Source of the DNA: JBCBSZ01 sp039185015
GTDB taxonomy: Bacteria > Actinomycetota > Acidimicrobiia > Acidimicrobiales > Poriferisodalaceae
Direction: 5' to 3'
DNA: 46,661 nucleotides
Assembly (NCBI GenBank): GCA_039185015.1
Contig: JBCDAU010000042.1
Location: 1 to 46,661 of the forward strand
This document shows positions 17,778 through 26,075 of this stretch, piece by piece. The translations under genes were made by a program, and so were the position numbers. The first letter of the stretch is position 1, and every line of letters starts with the position of its first letter. Below the pieces are notes generated by a model. That model ran no database searches, had not been told where the DNA came from, and saw nothing but the letters and a program-made list of their open reading frames with translations.

Positions 17778-17835
17778 GCGAAGAGGCTACTCCGGGCCCT
17801 GTCGAGCCCGCCTGGCCGAGCCCGCCGCCACGCGA

Positions 17836-18366
17836 TCAGGCCCGGTCGAGCTCGCCGAGGACGGCGACGAGGTCCGGATGATCGCCGGCGTGGACGCCGT
17901 CGTGGCGCCAGGTGACCTCGCCGCCGTCGACGACGAGGAAGCTCGGCAAGGTCCAACCGTCGGCGCCGTGCGGGCGTCCGATGGCGTTGCCCCGCAGGAA
18001 CGAGCCGACTCCTCGACGCCACGGTCCGGCTCCGAACATCGCCCACCAGCCTCCGCGTCGCAGGCCCAACCCACGTCGCAGGTCGCCGGTCGAGTCGGCG
18101 ACGACCCGCGCCTCGGGTGCTCGGGCCGAGAAGAAGCCGTCGATCACCTCTGCGTCGCCCTCCATCACGTGCAACACGCGTGACCGGTCGCGGCCCGCCT
18201 CCAACTCGGCGAGGATGCGCACGGCATCCCGGGGGAACAGTCAGCCCGGGTGGCGCAGGAGCACCACGAGCGTCGGTTCGTCGTCGAGCTCGGCACCGAA
18301 GCTGGCACCCGTCAGGTTGCGCCCCACCACCGGAGCGTCGAGAACGGCGGCGTCGAGACGGCTCAC
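17836..18366 (-). CDS. Peroxiredoxin-like selenoprotein (AhpC/TSA-type), Sec at codon 42 (TGA)
   Basis: Standard calling stops here because of an in-frame TGA at 18241-18243. Read through, the frame from GTG 18366 to 17836 encodes 176 residues: TLVVLLRHPG-Sec-LFPRDAV in the N-terminal part, then ARVVADSTGDLRRGLGLRRGG and LPSFLVVDGGEVTWRH...GDHPD. This matches the AhpC/TSA-like (PRXL2-type) family, where LRHFGC normally carries the redox-active Cys at exactly this position. A bSECIS-like hairpin follows the TGA at the right distance. The second Cys often found three residues later is Pro here, so the protein has one redox residue. No strong ribosome site precedes the GTG, and a CACACT box suggests a short leader. 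Its role is probably thiol- or peroxide-dependent reduction. A nonsense mutation is less likely given the position and hairpin. Confidence 0.85.
18212..18230 (-). promoter_or_regulatory. Candidate bacterial SECIS hairpin of the peroxiredoxin-like gene
   Basis: On the minus strand, GGATGC (18229-18224) and GCATCC (18218-18213) form a perfect 6-bp stem, extended by a G-U pair (18230/18212). The 5-nt apical loop is CGUGC (18223-18219), with G at loop position 2 followed by U. Seventeen nucleotides separate the TGA from the loop, within the spacing known for bacterial SECIS elements and equal to a compact fdhF-like arrangement. Confidence 0.75.
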
Positions 18367-18455
18367 GAACGAAGTGTGACAGCGGTCGGGCGCGAGCGGG
18401 CAGTCCGGTCGAGGCCAATGGAGTCGGACCGTGGGCCCGCCCCTGGTGGCCCGGC

Positions 18456-20354
18456 TCAGAACTCGAACGTGCTCCCGGTGTGGACGAGGTTCTCAGCGAG
18501 CTCGGCCAACGCTGTCGCGGCCTGGCTCGTCTCACTCGTCGAGTGCAGCGTGGTCTGCGCCGAGCCGGCGAGGGAACGACCCGCCTCGGCGATCTGCTGG
18601 GACTCCGAGGAGGCAGCACCGATCTGGGTCGCCACCGCTTCGATCGTGGCCGTCTGCTGCTGGACCGCCGCGGCGATCGTCGCACCGGCGTCGCTCAGCT
18701 CCTCGATCGCGGTCACGACCTTGGCGTTCGCCACCGAGACGCGCTCGCACTGGTCCTGGACTCGGGTGACGTTCTCGGAGATCCGCGTCACGGAGCGGCC
18801 GCTCTCCTCGGCGAGGGCTTTCACCTCGCTGGCGACCACGGCGAAGCCGCGGCCCTGCTCTCCTGCCCGGGCTGCCTCGATCGCAGCGTTCAGGGCGAGG
18901 AGGTTGGTCTGCTCGGCGACCTCGCCGATCAGCCCGACGACGGAGCCGATCTCGACACTGACGTCGACCAGCTCGCCGACGAGCTCAGCGCTCCGGCCGG
19001 CCTCGCCGACCGCATCGTTGGCTCGCCCGGCGGAGGCCTCGGCCGAGTCCGCGACCTCACGAATCGACGACTTCATCTCGTCGGCCATCTCGGCGATGAC
19101 CGCGAGGCCCTGCTCCACGGAGGTCGCTCCAGCCGCAACGACATCGGAGGAGGCACTGCCCTGCTGGGCGTTGACGGACAGCTGGTCGGCGGTCGCGCTC
19201 AGCTGCTCCGATGAGGCCGACAGCTCGGAGGCCGTCGCGACGAGGTCGGTGACCACCGAGACGAGGTTCTGGCGCATGTCGCCCAGCGACCGACCGAGCT
19301 GCCCGGGGATGGACTCGTCGAGCGACGGGTCGACCAGTCGACCGTCGGCGATCGCCTCGGCCTGTCGGCCGACGGTGACCAGGATCCGGCTCATCTCGGC
19401 GAAGTCGGCGCCGAGCGAGCCCGGGATGGACTCGTCGAAGACGTCATTGGTCAGGTCGCCGGCCGCGACCGCGCCAGCCGTGCGGGCGGCGGTGTCGAGT
19501 GCTGCCGTCATCGCCGAGAAGCTCTCGCCGAGCGAGCCGGGGATGGACTCGTCGAGAGCCGGGTCCGCGAGCTCGCCGGCTCCGATCGCCGCAGCCTGCC
19601 GCCCCATGATCGACAGCACCCCTTGCATGTCATCGAAGCTGCCGGCGAGCGCGCCGAGCTCGTCCCGACGACCGATGTCGAGTGGCTCGTGCTCGACCTC
19701 ACCGCCAGCGATGTCGTCGGCGCGCGCCGACATGCGGGCCACGACGGACACGAGTCGCCAGAGCACGAACATCCCGAACAGCCCCGCCGACACCGCTGCG
19801 AGAACGATCACCGTCGTCTGCTGCGAGACGGCGTCGTCGGCCGTCGCCGTGATCTCGAGGTCATCAGCGAGCGCCTGCGCCTCGAGCACGCCCCGGAGCT
19901 CGATGAAGTCGGACCGGAGGTGCTCGACGGCATCGATCGAGTGCTCTGCGACGAGATCGATGTCGATCGACTCGTCCCGGAGCTCGGTCGGGATGTTCTC
20001 GATCTCGATCAGGTCGGAGCCGATCCGCTCCACGACGGGAATGAGGTCCCCCTCTGCAGTGGCCTCCAGACGCCCGAACGCCTCGCGAGCGACGGGCAGC
20101 TTGTCGTCGAGATCGCTGGCCGCTTGCTCGCGGGTGATCGCACCGTCCTCGACCGCCAGGACGTCGATCAGCACCTGCGTGCCGTACCCGTCGATGACCA
20201 CGCCGGCGGCCACGAGGTTCTCGACGCTGCCGTCGAACATGTGATGGGCGCGGTCCTGCACGTCTCGCATCGAGTTGACGGAGAGCACGCCGCCGGCGAC
20301 ACCACCGAGGATGGCGATGGCGAGCACGCCAAAGATCTTCAGACCGAGCCTCAT
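18456..20354 (-). CDS. Methyl-accepting chemotaxis protein with three DESIPG repeats
   Basis: A 632-residue chemoreceptor. TM1 lies at about 5-27 and TM2 at about 180-205, with an acidic helical extracytoplasmic sensor between them. A HAMP-like segment follows TM2. Then come three similar ~50-residue repeats, each with DESIPG(S/Q)LG: LADPALDESIPGSLG, LTNDVFDESIPGSLG and LVDPSLDESIPGQLG. They may act as serial HAMP-like signal relays. The C-terminal signalling domain has the conserved hairpin IGEVAEQTNLLALNAAIEAARAGEQGRGFAVVASEVKALAEES, which contacts CheA and CheW. The ATG at 20354 has AGAGGTGA about 8 nt upstream. No che genes are in the window. The sensed signal is unknown. Confidence 0.95.
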   Translation of the reverse strand: MRLGLKIFGVLAIAILGGVAGGVLSVNSMRDVQDRAHHMFDGSVENLVAAGVVIDGYGTQVLIDVLAVEDGAITREQAASDLDDKLPVAREAFGRLEATAEGDLIPVVERIGSDLIEIENIPTELRDESIDIDLVAEHSIDAVEHLRSDFIELRGVLEAQALADDLEITATADDAVSQQTTVIVLAAVSAGLFGMFVLWRLVSVVARMSARADDIAGGEVEHEPLDIGRRDELGALAGSFDDMQGVLSIMGRQAAAIGAGELADPALDESIPGSLGESFSAMTAALDTAARTAGAVAAGDLTNDVFDESIPGSLGADFAEMSRILVTVGRQAEAIADGRLVDPSLDESIPGQLGRSLGDMRQNLVSVVTDLVATASELSASSEQLSATADQLSVNAQQGSASSDVVAAGATSVEQGLAVIAEMADEMKSSIREVADSAEASAGRANDAVGEAGRSAELVGELVDVSVEIGSVVGLIGEVAEQTNLLALNAAIEAARAGEQGRGFAVVASEVKALAEESGRSVTRISENVTRVQDQCERVSVANAKVVTAIEELSDAGATIAAAVQQQTATIEAVATQIGAASSESQQIAEAGRSLAGSAQTTLHSTSETSQAATALAELAENLVHTGSTFEF

Positions 20355-20432
20355 CTGACATCACCTCTGTTCACTCCGGGGGGCGAGGTTTCTGTCGGCA
20401 GGAGGTGGGGGGTAATGAAGCGTCGACCGCTC

Positions 20433-20477
20433 GAACGGTGGGGGCGCACGGATCAACGCGCACCCCCACCCGTTCAG
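20433..20477 (-). terminator. Long hairpin at the aquaporin stop codon
   Basis: GAACGG and TGGGGGCGC (from 20433) pair with the segment around GCGCACCCCCA and CCGTTC (to 20477), with small bulges and a short loop near GGATCAA. It overlaps the last bases of the aquaporin gene and precedes the next gene on the strand (the chemoreceptor, starting at 20354). No T-run is seen downstream. Confidence 0.5.
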
Positions 20478-21286
20478 CGATCGAGGCGGTCGGTGACGCC
20501 GCTCGCCGCGTCGGACAGCTGCTCGGTGGCCGCCTGCGCCTTGTCGCGCACGTCGACGAGCGGGCTGTCGCCGAGCATCGTGTCCTCGAGCGACTCGTCC
20601 TCGATCGCCAGCCAGATCAGCACGCCCAGGACGGCGCCGAGCAGCGGGAACAGGATGAACGCCCACAACTGCTCGATCGCGTCACCGCCAGCGAAGACCG
20701 CCATGCCGAGGCTCCGGACCGGGTTCACCGAGGTGTTGGTCACCGGGATCGAGATGAGGTGGATCAGCGTGAGCGTGAGCCCGACCGTGAGCCCGATCTG
20801 TCCCGCGCTGAAGCCCTTGCGGGTGGTCGTGAGCACGACGAACACGAGCAGCGCCGTCATGACGATCTCGGTGATCGCCATCGCGGAGAAGCCGAAGCCG
20901 CCCGGCGACAGCTGCGCCCAGCCGTTCACGGCGAAGTTGGTCTCGTCGGCCGAGAAGCCGTCGATGTCGTTCGCGATGATCCACACGACGAGGCCGCCGA
21001 GGACCGCTCCGATGATCTGGCCGCCGAGGTAGTACGGCAGCTTCGACATCGGCGTCTTCCGCGTGAGCACGAGCCCGAGCGTCACGGCCGGGTTGATGTG
21101 GCAACCCGACACCGAGCCGATCGCATAGGCCATGACGAGCAACGCCAGACCGAAGGCGAGCGCGACGCCGAGGACGCCGACGCTCGGACCGAACGCTCCG
21201 GTCGCGAGCACCGCGGTGCCCGGCCCACCGATCAACAGCACCGCCGTCCCGAACAGCTCGGCGGCGAAGATGCGCATGTCCTTCAT
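20474..21286 (-). CDS. Aquaporin of the MIP family (AqpZ-like)
   Basis: A 270-residue channel with six membrane segments. The first NPA box is intact in SGCHINPAVT. The second is NPV in VTNTSVNPVRS, where AqpZ has NTSVNPARS. The His of LIHLISIPVT and the Arg after NPV are consistent with the narrow water-selective filter of AqpZ. A ~40-residue polar C-terminal tail (VDVRDKAQAATEQLSDAASGVTDRLDR) is longer than usual. The ATG at 21286 has AGGGGG 7-8 nt upstream. Water transport is likely; the NPA-to-NPV change is conservative in size but could affect selectivity. Confidence 0.93.
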   Translation of the reverse strand: MKDMRIFAAELFGTAVLLIGGPGTAVLATGAFGPSVGVLGVALAFGLALLVMAYAIGSVSGCHINPAVTLGLVLTRKTPMSKLPYYLGGQIIGAVLGGLVVWIIANDIDGFSADETNFAVNGWAQLSPGGFGFSAMAITEIVMTALLVFVVLTTTRKGFSAGQIGLTVGLTLTLIHLISIPVTNTSVNPVRSLGMAVFAGGDAIEQLWAFILFPLLGAVLGVLIWLAIEDESLEDTMLGDSPLVDVRDKAQAATEQLSDAASGVTDRLDR

Positions 21287-21306
21287 TGAGGACCCCCTGT
21301 CATCCG

Positions 21307-21325
21307 GTCACGTGACGGTTGTCAC
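21307..21325 (-). promoter_or_regulatory. Clustered GTCAC half-sites upstream of the aquaporin gene
   Basis: The 10-bp perfect palindrome GTCACGTGAC (21307-21316) is followed after four bases by another GTCAC (21321-21325), giving three alternating half-sites about 20-40 bp before the aquaporin start. This looks like an operator. The cognate regulator is not known. Confidence 0.4.
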
Positions 21326-21415
21326 GCATCCGGGCGCCACGCTACGCGTTCGGGGGGCGCCGGTGTTGGAAAAGGTGGGCGACAGGACGGGAGTGGTGCG
21401 TCACCCAGCAGCCGC

Positions 21416-22582
21416 TCAGCTGGCACCCCCGACCAGCGCCGGCACGACGTCGGCCTCGTGGTACCGACGCTCGGCGGGCTCGATCTGGTCCAGGAAGTCC
21501 TGGAAGACGACCGCTGCCCGCAGCCGGGCGAGCGGCGCGACCGCCCGCCACGCCTCGTCGACCCGACCGATGCCGGCACGGCGCCAGCGGTCGAGCCACC
21601 GCTCGATCACGTCATCGGCCAGCTCGGGCGCGTAGGACTCGATCACCGCGAGGTCGAGCAGCGGCTGACCGATGAACGCATCACCCCAGTCGAGGACGGT
21701 CACCCCGTCCGGACCGAACCGGCAGTTCCCGCTGTGCGCGTCGCCGTGGACGATCGTCGGGGGCGGACCGAGCTCGGCGACGACCTCGATCGCGGCCGGA
21801 GCCGCTGCGAGGACGGACTCGAGCCGGCCGAGGTCGGGCACCGAGAGCTCGCTCCGTCGTCGACCGAGCACCTCGGCGACGCGGTCGACGAGCTCGCCGA
21901 GGCCGACCTGCGGAACGCCGGCCGCCACGAGCTCATCGAGCCGATCGACCGCGCCGAGCTGGATCCTCACGAGCGCATCGACGAACTCCGCCCAACCGCG
22001 GACCCCAGCGTGGTAGCCGTCCTCACCGGGCACCTCGGCCAGGAGTGACCGACCGGGCTCGCCGGCCAACAGCGGCGGGAGGGCCGGGTCGTCGAGCCCG
22101 CCGATCACCGCCGGCTCGTGGGCGAAGAACGGCGGGACGACCTTCAGCCAGGCGACCCCGTCGGTGGTCGGCAGTCGCCACAGCGACGAGAGGTTCCACG
22201 TGCGCTCCTGCACGGGCGGGGCGACGAGGTCACGGCCGAGCTCGGCCAACCGGTCGACGGCCCAGGCGAGATCAGCAACCGGGCCGCCCGGACGGGCCCA
22301 CGGCATCCGGAGGGGATGGTCGTCGAGCTCACCCGACCAGGGCACCAGCCCATCGGGCACGTCGGCGACCTGGACGAGGTAGGTGACGTGCCCGCCATGT
22401 GGGTCGCCGTCCGCGTCGAGGAGGCGCAGGACGATGGGCGGCGAGCCGATGGCCGCCTCAGCGGCATCGACCACGGGTCCGGTCTCCATCCACCACGGGG
22501 AGGAGACCGGCAGTGGACCCGTGGAGCCGACGGGACGACCGTCGGCTCCACACACCACGAGCGTGGCGACCCTCGGTTGCAC
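21416..22582 (-). CDS. Aminoglycoside-phosphotransferase-fold kinase-like protein
   Basis: A 388-residue protein with the APH/choline-kinase fold in its C-terminal two thirds. IVHGDAHSGNCRFG carries the catalytic HGDxxxxN motif and VTVLDWGDAFIGQPLLDLA the metal-binding DWxD. The first ~120 residues (RVATLVVCGADGRPV ... GGHVTYLVQVADVPDGLVPW) look like a small Nudix-like or related alpha/beta domain, without a complete Nudix box. The start is GTG 22582. Many family members phosphorylate small metabolites and not antibiotics; no resistance function should be inferred. It lies on the same strand as sufB, 140 bp downstream, beyond a hairpin. Confidence 0.83.
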   Translation of the reverse strand: MQPRVATLVVCGADGRPVGSTGPLPVSSPWWMETGPVVDAAEAAIGSPPIVLRLLDADGDPHGGHVTYLVQVADVPDGLVPWSGELDDHPLRMPWARPGGPVADLAWAVDRLAELGRDLVAPPVQERTWNLSSLWRLPTTDGVAWLKVVPPFFAHEPAVIGGLDDPALPPLLAGEPGRSLLAEVPGEDGYHAGVRGWAEFVDALVRIQLGAVDRLDELVAAGVPQVGLGELVDRVAEVLGRRRSELSVPDLGRLESVLAAAPAAIEVVAELGPPPTIVHGDAHSGNCRFGPDGVTVLDWGDAFIGQPLLDLAVIESYAPELADDVIERWLDRWRRAGIGRVDEAWRAVAPLARLRAAVVFQDFLDQIEPAERRYHEADVVPALVGGAS

Positions 22583-22601
22583 GATCAGATCGAGCCGACC
22601 G

Positions 22602-22624
22602 GATCAGCCGATGGAGCCCTCCAT
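22602..22624 (-). repeat. Echo of the sufB 3' end
   Basis: This 23-nt stretch matches the end of sufB (22721-22743) at 20 of 23 positions. On the minus strand it reads MEGSIG-stop, just like the sufB terminus, including the bases after the stop. It lies 120 bp past the sufB stop in otherwise non-coding sequence, so it looks like a leftover of a local tandem duplication. Confidence 0.6.
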
Positions 22625-22660
22625 GCTGCCCCGCTCCGGTCGCGCTACCTCGATCCTCCA

Positions 22661-22677
22661 CGCCACCTCCGGTGGCG
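22661..22677 (-). terminator. Hairpin downstream of sufB
   Basis: CGCCACC (22661-22667) and GGTGGCG (22671-22677) form a perfect 7-bp stem with a 3-nt loop, 46 bp after the sufB stop and before the APH-fold gene. No T-run is present. Confidence 0.45.
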
Positions 22678-22722
22678 CTCCGGGTCCGCTCGCTCGACGG
22701 GCCGCTCGGGCCGCAGGCTCGA

Positions 22723-24120
22723 TCAGCCGATCGACCCTTCCATCTGGAGCTCGATCAGGCGCGACCACTCGACCGCGTACTCCATCGGCAGGGTGCGGGT
22801 GACCGGCTCGATGAAGCCGTTCACCACCATGCCCATGGCCTGCTCCTCGGTGAGGCCGCGGCTCATCAGGTAGAAGAGCTGCTCGTCGGCCACCCGGGAC
22901 ACGGTCGCCTCGTGGCCGATCTCGGCGTCACGCTCGCCGATCTCCTGGTAGGGGTAGGTGTCGGTGCGGCTCTCCTCGTCGAGGAGGAGCGCGTCGCACT
23001 GCACGTGGCTCTTGCAGCCCTCGGCACCGTCCTCGACCCGGACCAGCCCGCGGTAGGAGGTGCGGCCACCGTCCTTCGAGATCGACTTCGAGACGATCTT
23101 GGAGGTGGTGTTGGGGGCGGCGTGGACCATCTTGGCGCCGGTGTCCTGGTGCTGGCCGGGGCCGGCGTAGGCCACCGAGAGCACCTCGCCCGAGGCTCCC
23201 TCACCGAGGAGGTACACCGCCGGGTACTTCATGGTCAGGCGGCTGCCGATGTTGCCGTCGATCCACTCCACGTGGGCGTGGTCGTAGGCGGCGGCCCGCT
23301 TGGTGACCAGGTTGAACACGTTCGACGACCAGTTCTGGATGGTCGTGTAGGTGATCCGGCTGCCGGGCAGGGCGACCAGCTCGACCACGGCCGAGTGCAG
23401 CGAGTCGGTGGAGTACACCGGGGCCGAGCAGCCCTCGATGTAGTGCACCTTCGCGCCCTCGTCGGCGATGATCAGGGTCCGCTCGAACTGGCCCATGTTC
23501 TCGGCGTTGATCCGGAAGTAGGCCTGCAGCGGCATCTCGACCTCGACGCCCGGCGGGACGTAGATGAACGAGCCACCGGACCACACGGCCGAGTTGAGCG
23601 CCGAGAACTTGTTGTCACCCGGCGGGATGACCGTGCCGAAGTACTTCTTCACGATCTCCGGGTGCTCGCGGAGCGCGCCGTCCATGTCGAGGAAGACGAC
23701 GCCCTGCTCCTCGAGGTCCTCACGGTTCTTGTGATAGACGACCTCGGACTCGTACTGGGCGGTGACGCCGGCGAGGTACTTCCGCTCGGCCTCGGGGATG
23801 CCCAGCTTCTCGTAGGTGTTCTTGACCGACTCCGGGAGCTCCTCCCAGGCGTCGACCTGCCCCTCGGTCGGCTTGATGTAATAGAAGATGTCGTCGAAGT
23901 AGATCTCCGACATGTCGCCGCCCCAGTTGGGCATGGGCTTGCGCAGGAACGTGCGGTACGAGCGGAGCCGGAAGTCGAGCATCCAATCGGGCTCGCCCTT
24001 CATCCACGACATCTCGCGGATGATGTCCTCGTTCAGGCCCTTCTTGGGCTTGTACACGTAGTCCTCGGCGTCACTCCAACCCAACTCGTAGCGGCTGAGG
24101 TCCAAGGCGACGTCGGTCAC
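22723..24120 (-). CDS. sufB: SUF scaffold protein SufB
   Basis: A 465-residue SufB, the core scaffold on which Fe-S clusters form with SufC and SufD. Hallmarks are EIYFDDIFYYIKPTE, YESEVVYHKNREDLEEQGVVFLDMD, GGSFIYVPPGVEVEMPLQAYFRINAENMGQFERTLIIADEGAKVHYIEGCSAP, and RAAAYDHAHVEWIDGNIGSRLTMKYPAVYLLGEGA near the C-terminal third. I prefer GTG 24120 (MTDVALDLSRYELGW) because AGGGA lies 9 nt upstream. GTG 24129 would have that site too close. Unusually, sufB is about 10 kb away from sufD, has its own upstream region, and is divergent from the helicase gene. Confidence 0.96.
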   Translation of the reverse strand: MTDVALDLSRYELGWSDAEDYVYKPKKGLNEDIIREMSWMKGEPDWMLDFRLRSYRTFLRKPMPNWGGDMSEIYFDDIFYYIKPTEGQVDAWEELPESVKNTYEKLGIPEAERKYLAGVTAQYESEVVYHKNREDLEEQGVVFLDMDGALREHPEIVKKYFGTVIPPGDNKFSALNSAVWSGGSFIYVPPGVEVEMPLQAYFRINAENMGQFERTLIIADEGAKVHYIEGCSAPVYSTDSLHSAVVELVALPGSRITYTTIQNWSSNVFNLVTKRAAAYDHAHVEWIDGNIGSRLTMKYPAVYLLGEGASGEVLSVAYAGPGQHQDTGAKMVHAAPNTTSKIVSKSISKDGGRTSYRGLVRVEDGAEGCKSHVQCDALLLDEESRTDTYPYQEIGERDAEIGHEATVSRVADEQLFYLMSRGLTEEQAMGMVVNGFIEPVTRTLPMEYAVEWSRLIELQMEGSIG

Positions 24121-24143
24121 GGCGATCACTCCCTGCAGGTCTC

Positions 24144-24178
24144 GTCGGAGAGGGGGGTATTTCTCCTACGCAGATAGT
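24144..24178 (-). promoter_or_regulatory. Shared suf box upstream of sufB
   Basis: GTCGGAG (24144-24150), TTCTCCTA (24161-24168) and GATAGT (24173-24178) repeat the blocks found upstream of sufC1. The 4-nt gap between the last two blocks is kept, while the first gap is 10 nt instead of 4. Relative to the gene the orientation is opposite to that at sufC1. GTCGGAGA and TCTCCTAC form an 8-bp inverted repeat with one mismatch, suggesting a dimer-binding operator. Confidence 0.5.
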
Positions 24179-24337
24179 AACAACTCCATCGGCCCAGGCC
24201 GACCCCGGGGCCAGGGTTTCCACGGGATCCGCCGGGAAAACCACGGTCTCGGAACCCTCGGACGCCTCGCTACCCTGCGAACCCGATCCCGCGAGTCCCC
24301 GATCGCACCCCCCGCCCCCTTCCTCCTCCCGGAGACG

Positions 24338-25990
24338 ATGGCCTCCTCTGTTCGACTCCGACGATGGCAACGCGACGCGCTCGACGCGCTGCGCGCCTCG
24401 ACGGACCCGGACTTCCTCACGGTGGCCACCCCGGGCGCGGGCAAGACGACGTTCGCCCTCACGGCGGCCCGGATCGCGCTCGCCGAGCAGCCCGGCGCCC
24501 GTCTCGTGGTCGTCGCCCCGACCCGGCACCTCAAGACCCAGTGGGCGGACGCCGCCGAGCGGTTGGCCCTGCGACTCGAGCCCGACTGGGCCACGCGGCG
24601 CCGGCCGCCGGCCGACGTCCACGGTGTGGTCGTGACGTACCAGCAGGTGGCCGCCGATCCCGCCCGGATGGCCAAGGTCGCCAAGGGCGCGGTCGCCGTG
24701 TTCGACGAGATCCACCACGCCGGGGACGAGCGGGCGTGGGGCGATGGGCTCCGGGAGGCCTTCGAGGGGGCGGCGAGACGGCTGTCGCTGTCGGGCACGC
24801 CGTTCCGGTCCGACACCCGCGCGATCCCGTTCGTCCGCTACGACACCGGCGTGGCGAAGCCCGACGTCGAGTACGGCTACGACGCCGCCCTCGCCGACGG
24901 CGGCGTCGTCCGGCCGGTGTTCTTCCCCCGCTTCAACGGGCACATGGAATGGGTCGCTCCCGACGGCTCCGTGGCCGAGGCGACGTTCGACGACGCCCTC
25001 GACCGCACGGCGGCGAGCCAGCGCCTCCGCACGGCGCTGTCGACCGAGGGCGACTGGCTGCCCACCGTCCTCGGCCAGGCCCACCATCACCTGCTGGGCC
25101 TCCGAGCGACGCACCCCGACGCCGGTGGGCTCGTGATCGCCACCGACCAGGAGCACGCCTGGGCCATCGCCGACCTGCTCCGCAGCCGGTTCCGGGCCCG
25201 GGCGATCGTCGCCACGTCCGACGACCCGTCCGCGAGCGATCGGATCGCGGCGTTCGCCGCCTCGGATGAGCCCTGGATCGTCGCCGTGCGCATGGTGTCC
25301 GAGGGGGTCGACATCCCCCGCCTCCGCATCGGCGTGTGGGCGACCACCACGGCCACCGAGCTGTTCTTCCGCCAGGCGGTCGGCCGGCTCGTCCGCTGGA
25401 CGCCCGGGCTCGGTCGCCAGCGTTCGTTCTTCTTCCTGCCCGACGATCCGCGACTGCGCACCTTCGCCGAGCGGATGGCCGAGTCGCGACGCCACGCCCT
25501 CCACCGGGACTCGGCCGCTGACGACCCCGAGCAGGCGGAGCCCGAACCGACCGAACGCCCGGACGAGCCCGACGCCGAGCAGCTCTCGCTGTTCGCTCCC
25601 CTGTCGGCGCGAACGCTCGACGACTCCGTCGCCGAGCTGTCGGTGTTCGCCCAGGACCACCCCGACGATCCCGACCGCGAGCTCGTGGACGTCGACGACC
25701 CCGAGCTCCTGCTCCCCCTCGCCCCACCTCCGCCGCTGCCCGACTCGGCGGGCCCCAGCCCCCGCCAGCGACGCATCGAGCTCCGAGAGGAGAACTCGCA
25801 CGTCGCCGGCGTGATCAGCGACCTGACCGGCGAGAGCCACGCCCGGGTGAACGGCGAGCTCAACCGCACGGCCGGGATCACCTCGGTGGCCGAGGCGACG
25901 ATGGCCCAGCTCGAGAAGCGGCTGGAGCACGCTCGCCGCTGGCGGGACGCCGAACGCTCCCGCACCCGGAGCCGCGCCCAGCTGCGTTGA
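24338..25990 (+). CDS. DEAD/DEAH-type (SF2) helicase
   Basis: A 550-residue superfamily 2 helicase. The order is a Q-like start RLRRWQRDALDAL, Walker A ATPGAGKTT, motif II VFDEIHHAG, motif III LSLSGTPF, and in the second RecA domain GLVIATDQEHA, VRMVSEGVDIPRLR and FFRQAVGRLVRW (motif VI). The C-terminal ~150 residues are acidic and then helical (AQLEKRLEHARRWRDAERSR). It may act on nucleic acid in repair, restriction or defence; its real substrate is unknown. It diverges from sufB and is convergent with the unknown gene at 26076, beyond which lies a DNA methyltransferase. Confidence 0.9.
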   Translation: MASSVRLRRWQRDALDALRASTDPDFLTVATPGAGKTTFALTAARIALAEQPGARLVVVAPTRHLKTQWADAAERLALRLEPDWATRRRPPADVHGVVVTYQQVAADPARMAKVAKGAVAVFDEIHHAGDERAWGDGLREAFEGAARRLSLSGTPFRSDTRAIPFVRYDTGVAKPDVEYGYDAALADGGVVRPVFFPRFNGHMEWVAPDGSVAEATFDDALDRTAASQRLRTALSTEGDWLPTVLGQAHHHLLGLRATHPDAGGLVIATDQEHAWAIADLLRSRFRARAIVATSDDPSASDRIAAFAASDEPWIVAVRMVSEGVDIPRLRIGVWATTTATELFFRQAVGRLVRWTPGLGRQRSFFFLPDDPRLRTFAERMAESRRHALHRDSAADDPEQAEPEPTERPDEPDAEQLSLFAPLSARTLDDSVAELSVFAQDHPDDPDRELVDVDDPELLLPLAPPPPLPDSAGPSPRQRRIELREENSHVAGVISDLTGESHARVNGELNRTAGITSVAEATMAQLEKRLEHARRWRDAERSRTRSRAQLR

Positions 25991-26055
25991 TGCCCGGGCG
26001 GGGACCCCGGAGCACCGCCCTCCTCCCCGTGTCCTCGCCCTGACGGGCTGCGGCC
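25991..26055 (-). repeat. Dispersed intergenic repeat, copy A
   Basis: On the minus strand, 26029-26055 matches 31159-31185 at 26 of 27 positions. The similarity continues loosely to 25991 through a G-rich stretch and a GCTCCGGGG segment. It fills the gap between the convergent helicase and unknown genes and can fold into GC-rich hairpins, so it may also end transcription. Confidence 0.65.
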
Positions 26056-26075
26056 AAGGCCGTGTGCGCGGACGC

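Noticed and set aside
18241..18243. Pseudogene or frameshift explanation for the TGA in the peroxiredoxin-like gene
   Set aside because: The frame does not change across the TGA, codon use is normal on both sides, the TGA is at the redox residue and a SECIS-like hairpin follows. A sequencing error remains possible but is less likely.
21416..22582. Antibiotic resistance gene (aminoglycoside phosphotransferase)
   Set aside because: Only the general APH kinase fold is visible; this fold is shared by many metabolite kinases and nothing points to an antibiotic substrate.
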